Below are positions 31,657-36,096 of a DNA stretch of 36,096 nucleotides, in pieces. Origin of the DNA: Solibacillus cecembensis (GTDB lineage: Bacteria; Bacillota; Bacilli; Bacillales_A; Planococcaceae); the NCBI RefSeq assembly GCF_001439635.1, contig NZ_LMBZ01000002.1, positions 221,358-257,453 of the forward strand. Reading direction: 5' to 3'. Under the pieces are notes generated by a model. The model did no database searches. It was not told the DNA's origin and worked only from the letters and a program-made list of their open reading frames with translations. The number at the start of each line of letters is the position of its first letter. The first letter of the stretch is position 1. The position numbers were made by a program, and so were the translations under genes.

Positions 31657-31872
31657 ATGAAAAAACAAATGCATCTATACGGTCATGACTTTGAAGTTAT
31701 AGTAATAAAGGAAGAACTGTTTTTCGGTAAATACAGAGCGACTGTGAATTATTTGCAGTACCCAGATCATTTCGGTTTTGATTTTGGTTTTACTGAAGAA
31801 GAAGCGATTGACAAAACGGTTAGAAAAATATTAGCTACAAGTCCATTAGAATCTTTAAAGCATTTATATTAA
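31657..31872 (+). CDS. small soluble protein of unknown function
   Basis: The 71-residue gene has a strong site (GTGGGGGGAT) before ATG 31657 and a terminator at 31884. The protein is alpha/beta with an aromatic centre (Y-P-D-H-F-G-F-D-F-G-F-T-E-E-E-A-I) and a helical tail. It resembles other short Bacillales hypothetical proteins with a double-stranded sheet and E-E-A-I-x-K-x-V-x-K-I helix, but I cannot name a family. It sits just before the prophage remnant and is intact. Confidence 0.65.
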   Translation: MKKQMHLYGHDFEVIVIKEELFFGKYRATVNYLQYPDHFGFDFGFTEEEAIDKTVRKILATSPLESLKHLY

Positions 31873-31883
31873 TTATCAAACTA

Positions 31884-31906
31884 AACATCCTTCTGGGTGT
31901 TTTTTA
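31884..31906 (+). terminator. intrinsic terminator
   Basis: AACATCC pairs with GGGTGTT (one G-U) around TTCT, followed by T-rich sequence. Confidence 0.7.
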
Positions 31907-31978
31907 TTTTGCGTAGCAACTAGCACAATGAGGTGATTACAAAACAAACAAATGGCCTGGAGGTGGTGTTTATGAGGT

Positions 31979-32318
31979 ATGGCTAGACCGAGAAATACGA
32001 AGCGTGATGAAGCGTTTCAAATATGGCTCGAGAGCAAGGGGCAAATGCTCCTGAAAGATATTGCAGAACAATTAGATCTATCTGATTCCCAAATTCGTAA
32101 GTGGAAGAACCAAGTTACTAAACGAACGAGGGGCACGGTGCACCTAAGCAAAATCAGAACGCTACCACACATGGTTTTTTCGCTAAATTCCTACCGGAAG
32201 AAACGTTAGAAATCATGGAAGCGATGAATGAGCGTTCTCCCGCCGATTTAATTTGGGATCAATCCAAATACAATATGCTGCAATTATTCGTACTCAGCGG
32301 ATAATGGTGCGTTCCTAG
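31979..32318 (+). pseudogene. phage terminase small subunit, two frameshifts
   Basis: The N-terminus M-A-R-P-R-N-T-K-R-D-E-A-F-Q-I-W plus L-K-D-I-A-E-Q-L-D-L-S-D-S-Q-I-R-K-W-K is the DNA-binding HTH of PBSX/phBC6A51-type small terminases. Near 32110-32128 the frame shifts to G-A-P-K-Q-N-Q-N-A, then [16 protein letters not shown], all family landmarks, up to I-W-D-Q. A second shift near 32262 gives [15 protein letters not shown], then TAG at 32316. The large terminase that should follow is gone. The start of the RecU-like remnant overlaps its end, marking a deletion junction. Not functional. Confidence 0.85.
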
Positions 32319-32654
32319 AGAACGTCATCGATATGGCCAACAATAAATATCGTAATGCTGGTGTTGCAGATATCCGCAAAGTTCCTACACCATTTAAACC
32401 ATTAAAAACAACAGGGAATAGAGTGACGGGACATTTCGAAAAACCAACATAGGTGGATTAATCAGGTATTTATAACGGCAAATCAATTATTTTTGATGCA
32501 AAACAGACGGCGTTAACTAATTTCCCGCTTGATAATCTATCAGAGCACGAATGCGGGTGGGAGAAAATCGATTGCACATAAGGAATTTGAATCGATGGCG
32601 CAAGAGGTAAAAAGTAAAGATGGGTATGTGCTGCATTATTTGGAGGCTGTATAG
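32294..32654 (+). pseudogene. phage RecU-like Holliday junction resolvase, degraded
   Basis: F-L-E-N-V-I-D-M-A-N-N-K-Y-R-N-A-G-V-A-D, V-P-T-P-F-K-P and V-T-G-H-F-E-K-P-T match the start of RecU resolvases. Stops TAG (32450-32452) and TAA (32459-32461) interrupt the frame where a V-D-Y pattern is expected. The same frame goes on with G-I-Y-N-G-K-S-I-I-F-D-A-K-Q-T and N-F-P-L-D-N-L-S-E-H-E, the catalytic strand with D-A-K. After a frame change and internal deletion near 32555 the tail R-K-S-I-A-H-K-E-F, V-L-H-Y-L-E-A-V ends at TAG 32654. Clearly inactive. Confidence 0.75.
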
Positions 32655-32686
32655 CCAATATCGGAGGACACCTTGCCCTAGTGGAA

Positions 32687-32899
32687 TTATCGCTTTAGAC
32701 GATTAAAAAACAGATCATGTAGATTATGTAATGACTCAAGAATAGCAGCAATTATGACAAAAATAAAAATATCGCTATTGATTACATCACTTAATGTATT
32801 ATGTTCTGCGAGTACAAACTGGAAATATGTTTCAACCGCAATTAATGTATATATGCCAAATTTCAAAACATTAAATAGACTATCGATAGCATTTAACAA
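32687..32899 (-). CDS. small two-helix membrane protein
   Basis: The reverse-strand frame starts best at TTG 32899, about 9 nt after AAGGGA, and encodes about 70 residues ending F-F-N-R-L-K-R. Two hydrophobic segments are visible: F-G-I-Y-T-L-I-A-V-E-T-Y-F-Q-F-V-L and I-F-V-I-I-A-A-I-L. Size and topology would suit a phage holin-like or small stress membrane protein. No family recognised. The forward frame on the opposite strand has no ribosome binding site, so I prefer this one. It lies within the decayed prophage. Confidence 0.4.
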   Translation of the reverse strand: MLNAIDSLFNVLKFGIYTLIAVETYFQFVLAEHNTLSDVINSDIFIFVIIAAILESLHNLHDLFFNRLKR

Positions 32900-33215
32900 T
32901 GAGTCCACTCCCTTAATAATTTTATATTATCAATATATTCTTCATATGAAATCAAAATGTGTCGGGGAAGGAAGTTATCTTGGTTAGGCGTGATATAGCA
33001 CTTAGCCAGTATTGTTGTGATAAAACATGCCATCGAGCTTGGGCGATCATGGGGAAATATATGTAATAGTATTAATGAAATTATTAAAAGGATCACTTAT
33101 TTAAAAGTGACCCTTTAAGGTAATGAAGAAGAGGTTGGTAAAGTTAAATCACTTTACACTATATACTATGATTTGAGAGTTAACTGAAATAGCCGTGTAC
33201 CTATATTATTAATAG
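32900..33215. other. non-coding part of the prophage remnant
   Basis: No gene recognised. It holds a hairpin at 33086-33116 and AT-rich sequence. In a related intact phage the large terminase, portal and most of the minor head gene would be expected around here, so their loss is implied. Confidence 0.4.
33086..33116. terminator. hairpin within the prophage remnant
   Basis: AAAGGATCACTT and AAGTGACCCTTT pair with one mismatch; short A/T tails on both sides. Confidence 0.5.
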
Positions 33216-33521
33216 AAAAATAAAAGCCACAGGGATGCATTTAATGAATTAGATATTGAACGCTACGAAATCATTGCTACGTTGGACAGTAAGACGAGCG
33301 ACATTTGTCAGTCGATGGATGGAAAGGTTTTCAAATTGGCTGATTTTGAACCGGGTATAACAGCTAATCCTTTTCATCCCTATTGCCGTACCACTACTTG
33401 TCCGTTTTTCGATGATGAGTTCGATTTATCTCAACGTGCTGCACGTGGAAAAGACCGCAAGATTTATAATATTGATAGCAATATTAAATTTCCGGAATGG
33501 GAAGAAAAGCTCGTGTCATAG
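33216..33521 (+). pseudogene. phage minor head protein (Mu F/SPP1 gp7-like), C-terminal fragment
   Basis: The frame, open from 33216, encodes the typical end of phage Mu F-type minor head proteins: E-R-Y-E-I-I-A-T-L-D-S-K-T-S-D-I-C-Q, D-G-K-V-F, P-G-I-T-A-N-P-F-H-P-Y-C-R-T-T-T. That Cys/His pattern (T-L-D-x-x-T-x-x-x-C ... H-P-x-C-R) is the family signature. The N-terminal 200 or so residues are missing, and no ribosome binding site stands before a start. It is therefore a 5'-truncated relic. It lies upstream of a small gene and the scaffold gene, the normal order in such phages. Confidence 0.8.
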
Positions 33522-33555
33522 AATGTGATATATATTATTGGGGGTGAACCTAATT

Positions 33556-33729
33556 ATGGATTATATTGTACATTTAAACGACTTCAAACCATATAAGGTA
33601 AAATCGGTGAATCTGATTGAAATAAAAGAAGGGTCATACTTCCTTTATGATGAAAAAGGAAATGTATTGCTTACCGTACCAAGAGACAAGGTTAAATGCA
33701 TATTGAGCAAAGATATTATCGAAAAATAA
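33556..33729 (+). CDS. small phage-linked protein of unknown function
   Basis: ATG 33556 lies 8 nt after GGGGGTGA; the longer upstream frame from 33538 covers that site and is rejected. The product has 57 residues (M-D-Y-I-V-H-L-N-D-F, then I-K-E-G-S-Y-F-L-Y-D-E-K-G-N-V-L-L), a likely all-beta fold. It sits between the minor head fragment and the scaffold gene, so it is part of the former phage head module, and it appears intact. A terminator follows at 33736. Confidence 0.6.
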   Translation: MDYIVHLNDFKPYKVKSVNLIEIKEGSYFLYDEKGNVLLTVPRDKVKCILSKDIIEK

Positions 33730-33735
33730 TTATAC

Positions 33736-33766
33736 AAAGTCACTCATTTAAATAGAGTGGCTTTTT
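33736..33766 (+). terminator. intrinsic terminator
   Basis: AAAGTCACTC pairs with GAGTGGCTTT (one G-U), 9-nt loop, followed by T. Confidence 0.7.
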
Positions 33767-33832
33767 ATTATGTCTTTTGTTTGTAGACATTAAAGAACGA
33801 ACTTTATTAATCCCACTAAGGAGGCTATTACA

Positions 33833-34416
33833 ATGACGAAAGAACAATTAATTGCACTAGGACTTACACGCAAGCAGTATTAGATGGTTACGGTCAGACG
33901 TTGCTACAAAGCGATTTTGACAATACAGTCAATGAGCTCCAAATAGCGAACGATACCATCGCGGACCGTGACACGCAACTTGAATGTTTAAAGGATGTAG
34001 ATGCTGCAGGACTTCAAGAGAAAATCACTAACCTACAGCAAGAAAATGCGCAATCGAAATTAGATCATGCCAAACAGCTAAAAGACGAGCGCTTATCTAC
34101 TGCTTTAAAATTAACTCTTACAGGTAAAGTGCATGATGTTGACTTAGTTTTAGGCCTTATCGACAAAGAACAAATTGAGCTAGATGAAAAAGGGAATATC
34201 ACAAAGGGACTGGATGAGCAACGTAAAACATTGCAAGAATCAAAGTCCTTTTTGTTTGTTCCTGAAAAAGAAGAAAAGAAGCTTGAAATTAAAGGGTGGA
34301 TTCCTGCCGGTGGTGACAATGGCACAGGTGGTGAGTTAGATGCAGGAAGTGCATTTGCTAAACAATTCAACGAAAAAGGTGCTGTCGGTTCAGATGCGCC
34401 GAATCCTTGGGAATAA
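33833..34416 (+). pseudogene. phage scaffold protein (minor structural GP20 type), frameshifted
   Basis: AGGAGGC precedes ATG 33833. The start M-T-K-E-Q-L-I-A-L-G-L-T is typical of GP20-type scaffolds. After about 16 codons the frame stops at TAG 33881. Another frame runs unbroken T-Q-A-V-L-D-G-Y-G-Q-T-L-L, then a long charged helix to S-F-L-F-V-P-E-K and P-N-P-W-E at 34416. One base lost near 33870 explains this. The helical middle and the C-terminal G-A-V-G-S-D-A-P-N-P-W-E match scaffold proteins that shape the capsid and are then removed. Without the start the product would be defective, although a TTG at 33901 could in theory give a shorter form. Confidence 0.8.
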
Positions 34417-34441
34417 AATTAATTAAAGGTAGGGCATACAC

Positions 34442-34756
34442 ATGCCATATGTAAAAGGTGTAGCAAATTATAACCGAATTAACTTTTTAGTATCTTCAAA
34501 GGTGCAATCATTTACAACATTAGTTAGTGATACTGGTCTAGCTACAGATGCCAACGGAAAGAAAATTGTACGAGCTGGTACTGTGTTACCTGCAAACGAT
34601 GCAACAGCAAAAGGTATTTTGCATAACGATGTAGATGTAACACATGGCCCGCAACCAGGAGCGCTAATTGTAGAGGCTTATATCTTAGAAGCTCGTATGC
34701 ACACGGCTCCAACAGAATAAGCAAAAACTGCATTAAAAGAAATTAAATTTCGTTAA
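34442..34756 (+). pseudogene. phage head decoration-like protein, premature stop
   Basis: The frame lies between scaffold and capsid genes, where small head decoration or fibre proteins are encoded. It reads V-R-A-G-T-V-L-P-A-N-D-A-T-A-K-G-I-L and D-V-D-V-T-H-G-P-Q-P-G-A, a beta-rich pattern common in this class. A TAA at 34718-34720 ends it after H-T-A-P-T-E, but the same frame goes on A-K-T-A-L-K-E-I-K-F-R to TAA 34754-34756, a natural C-terminus. So a nonsense change probably cut off the last 11 residues; the 92-residue product may still fold. Confidence 0.65.
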
Positions 34757-34776
34757 TTGAAAGGTGGAAAATTAAT

Positions 34777-35040
34777 ATGCCAGATATTTTAGAGTTATTT
34801 GCCCATAAAACAGTTCATAGTTATTTAAAGGAGCGTAAAATCACGCCATTCTCAGGTGAAACGCTATTCCCAGAAGTGAAGCACGACACACTTGAATTTG
34901 AATATTTAGTAGGTGAGAGCAATCTTCCTGTTGCTTCTAAAATTCATGCTTTTGATACAGAAGCGGAAATTGGTTCTGTTGAATTCGGTGAACAAGCACT
35001 TGAAGCTGCTTACATTTGCTTATGTGTATCGTACAGCTAA
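34777..35040 (+). pseudogene. phage major capsid protein (Cap_E type), N-terminal quarter only
   Basis: AAAGGTGGAAA precedes ATG 34777. M-P-D-I-L-E-L-F-A-H-K-T-V, Y-L-K-E-R, G-E-T-L-F-P-E-V-K, then H-A-F-D-T-E-A-E-I-G-S and Q-A-L-E-A are the conserved start of E-type capsid proteins, normally about 340 residues. After residue 80 the sequence becomes A-Y-I-C-L-C-V-S-Y-S and stops. In the next frame L-T-F-A-Y-V-Y-R-T-A-K ends at a TAA, which looks like the end of another gene. A deletion therefore joined the capsid start out of frame to a foreign tail near 35010. It cannot build capsids. Confidence 0.85.
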
Positions 35041-35187
35041 ATAATTGACAAAGACCAAGCTAGATCTAGAGGCATCGTTTTTTTTTATCATTATATAAAA
35101 TAATGTAGATTAAAAGGATAATCGTTTCTTTATGAAGAAGTAATAGTTGAGTAGAATAAGACTTTTTATTTAGATAAGGAGCTAATA
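35041..35187. other. AT-rich spacer at the prophage edge
   Basis: No gene or clear hairpin. AAGGAG at 35176-35181 is the ribosome binding site of the small exported peptide. Confidence 0.4.
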
Positions 35188-35304
35188 ATGAAAAAACTAA
35201 CAACTTTACTTTTGATATTAGCATGTATCATACCAACAATTATGAACATAAATGTCACTGTTAACAACAGAATCAATGTTTTTAAATGTAACAGGGACGA
35301 ATAA
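35188..35304 (+). CDS. small exported peptide
   Basis: ATG 35188, behind ATAAGGAGCTAAT, encodes 38 residues. M-K-K-L-T-T-L-L-L-I-L-A-C-I-I-P-T-I-M is a signal-peptide-like start. A short polar tail, N-V-T-V-N-N-R-I-N-V-F-K-C-N-R-D-E, then TAA follows. It may be a genuine tiny secreted peptide or the start of a truncated exported protein. No family recognised. Confidence 0.4.
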   Translation: MKKLTTLLLILACIIPTIMNINVTVNNRINVFKCNRDE

Positions 35305-35358
35305 ATGATAATGACCAGCAAAGCTAAATTAGCCGAGCTGGTATTTTTTATTTTACAC

Positions 35359-35407
35359 TTGCCAAAACGGAAACGTTTGTTCTATTATAAACGCAAACAA
35401 ACGTTCT
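35359..35407 (+). promoter_or_regulatory. promoter flanked by two LexA-box-like sites
   Basis: TTGCCA (35359-35364), 18 nt, TATTAT (35383-35388). Two sites resemble the Bacillus LexA box CGAAC-N4-GTTCG: GAAAC-GTTT-GTTCT (35370-35383... arms 7 of 10) and CAAAC-AAAC-GTTCT (35394-35407, arms 8 of 10). They also form a dyad, AACGTTTGTT and AACAAACGTT (35372-35381, 35396-35405). This suggests SOS-type control of the following genes. Confidence 0.55.
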
Positions 35408-35424
35408 TATTGAGGGTGCAGAAG

Positions 35425-35646
35425 ATGAAAGAGCAATTAATAAAAGTGATGCAACGAAATCAATTAATCGATTTAATGTATATATCTAAAGATAGTTCTA
35501 TTTCAAAACGTCGTATTAAGATCATCAAATTGGTTGGAGATAAATTTCAAGCATATTGTTTCTTGAAACAAGCTAAACGTACTTTTATTATCGATAACGC
35601 GTTAGACATTGCTCCGGTCGTTTATAAAGAAGGGGCTGTTAACTAA
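35425..35646 (+). CDS. small WYL-domain-like protein
   Basis: ATG 35425 follows GAGGGTGCAG; the long frame upstream to 35305 runs through the promoter and is rejected. The 73-residue protein (M-K-E-Q-L-I-K-V-M-Q-R-N-Q-L-I-D-L-M-Y-I-S-K-D, then S-K-R-R-I-K-I-I-K-L-V-G-D-K-F-Q-A-Y-C, A-K-R-T-F-I-I-D-N-A-L) is a single WYL-like SH3-type fold with the basic R-R and R-T-F-x-I-D-N-I/A-L segments. Such short forms occur near yolD and Y-family polymerase genes in Bacillales; no polymerase gene is seen here. Its LexA-like operator region fits that company. Its stop overlaps the next start (TAATG). Confidence 0.6.
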   Translation: MKEQLIKVMQRNQLIDLMYISKDSSISKRRIKIIKLVGDKFQAYCFLKQAKRTFIIDNALDIAPVVYKEGAVN

Positions 35647-36065
35647 TGTTAAGTATCGAACAACGCCAACTAGTACACGAGTACTTAGTATTAGATTTAG
35701 CAGTTCAATCACTTCAAACAGACTATAATAAGATGGAACAAACTGAACAAATGAAAATGAAAGCAATCTATTTACCGATTATAGATAACTTATTAACAAG
35801 CGTACGAAATGAATATCTTAACGCTAAACGTCTTCTGGCTAAAGATAAAATCCGTGTTGTAAAGTGGGTTAAAATTGACGAGCATTTTAGTGATGTGATA
35901 GTAGCGACAGCTGGTGAAGATATAACTATACGTTACGCTAACCGAGCAATTAAAACACATGTGGAAAATATGCTTTTGAGTTTAACAAGCAATTGTTTAT
36001 GTTACTTTATTTATAGGGATAGCGTCAGATTTATGCGGATTTACAATGTTAAGAAATATACATGA
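35646..36065 (+). CDS. YolD-operon-type partner protein of unknown function
   Basis: The 139-residue protein is translationally coupled to the WYL-like gene (TAATG at 35644-35648). The first two thirds are helical and charged (M-L-S-I-E-Q-R-Q-L-V-H-E-Y-L-V-L-D-L, D-N-L-L-T-S-V-R-N-E-Y-L-N-A-K-R), then a beta segment, I-R-V-V-K-W-V-K-I-D-E-H-F-S-D-V-I-V-A-T. The last 30 residues (L-C-Y-F-I-Y-R-D-S-V-R-F-M-R) change character and may reflect a late frameshift. It resembles small proteins that accompany yolD/uvrX-like genes, but I do not recognise a defined family. Confidence 0.5.
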   Translation: MLSIEQRQLVHEYLVLDLAVQSLQTDYNKMEQTEQMKMKAIYLPIIDNLLTSVRNEYLNAKRLLAKDKIRVVKWVKIDEHFSDVIVATAGEDITIRYANRAIKTHVENMLLSLTSNCLCYFIYRDSVRFMRIYNVKKYT

Positions 36066-36096
36066 TTTTATTCATTAAAGTCGATCGTGCAGCTGT

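Noticed and set aside
32754..32987. Forward 77-codon frame in the prophage region
   Set aside because: No ribosome binding site, whereas the reverse-strand membrane frame has one and a plausible two-helix layout.
35305..35424. N-terminal extension of the WYL-like protein
   Set aside because: It would be translated through the promoter and the LexA-like sites; the internal ATG 35425 has its own ribosome binding site.

Overview
The window comes from a low-GC, endospore-forming Gram-positive bacterium of the order Bacillales. A gamma-type SASP, an EcsAB-type ABC transporter, a SwrC-like RND pump, GGAGG Shine-Dalgarno sites, many TTG/GTG starts and AT-rich codon use all fit this. The flavour of the genes suggests Planococcaceae (Solibacillus/Lysinibacillus-like); that family placement is inference.

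Layout. 1-9.9 kb is an accessory stretch: small membrane proteins, lipoproteins, an erythromycin-esterase-family protein, a methyltransferase, a glutaminase and a membrane-tethered beta-lactamase-fold protein. Several broken genes lie among them (1.1, 3.4-3.9, 5.6, 6.9-7.2 and 9.7 kb). 9.9-13.5 kb holds housekeeping-like genes: a small membrane protein, ecsB-ecsA, two divergent small Cys-pair proteins and an alpha/beta hydrolase. 13.6-17.6 kb is a TetR regulator divergent from a large RND transporter; the two sigma-A-type promoters overlap and an operator-like palindrome sits on both. 17.7-19.8 kb carries an XRE regulator with a Cys-rich C-terminal domain, a GC-richer alpha/beta hydrolase and a tandem array of about 20-nt non-coding repeats.

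19.8-25.2 kb is a fatty-acid degradation operon: acyl-CoA dehydrogenase, TetR regulator, acyl-CoA ligase, thiolase and 3-hydroxyacyl-CoA dehydrogenase. Its thiolase has an in-frame stop that removes two of the three catalytic residues. 25.3-31.2 kb has a GNAT acetyltransferase, an MmcQ/YjbR protein, a three-repeat gamma SASP, a DUF7010-like membrane protein and a seven-bladed YVTN propeller protein with 13 cysteines in a 22-residue N-terminal segment.

31.9-35.1 kb is a decayed prophage head module: small terminase, RecU-like resolvase, minor head protein, scaffold, decoration-like protein and capsid. It is riddled with frameshifts, stops and deletion junctions, and no large terminase or portal remains. 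The window ends with a small WYL-like protein and a partner gene behind a promoter flanked by two LexA-box-like sites, which suggests an SOS-linked remnant operon. No rRNA, tRNA, CRISPR array or intact insertion sequence was recognised.
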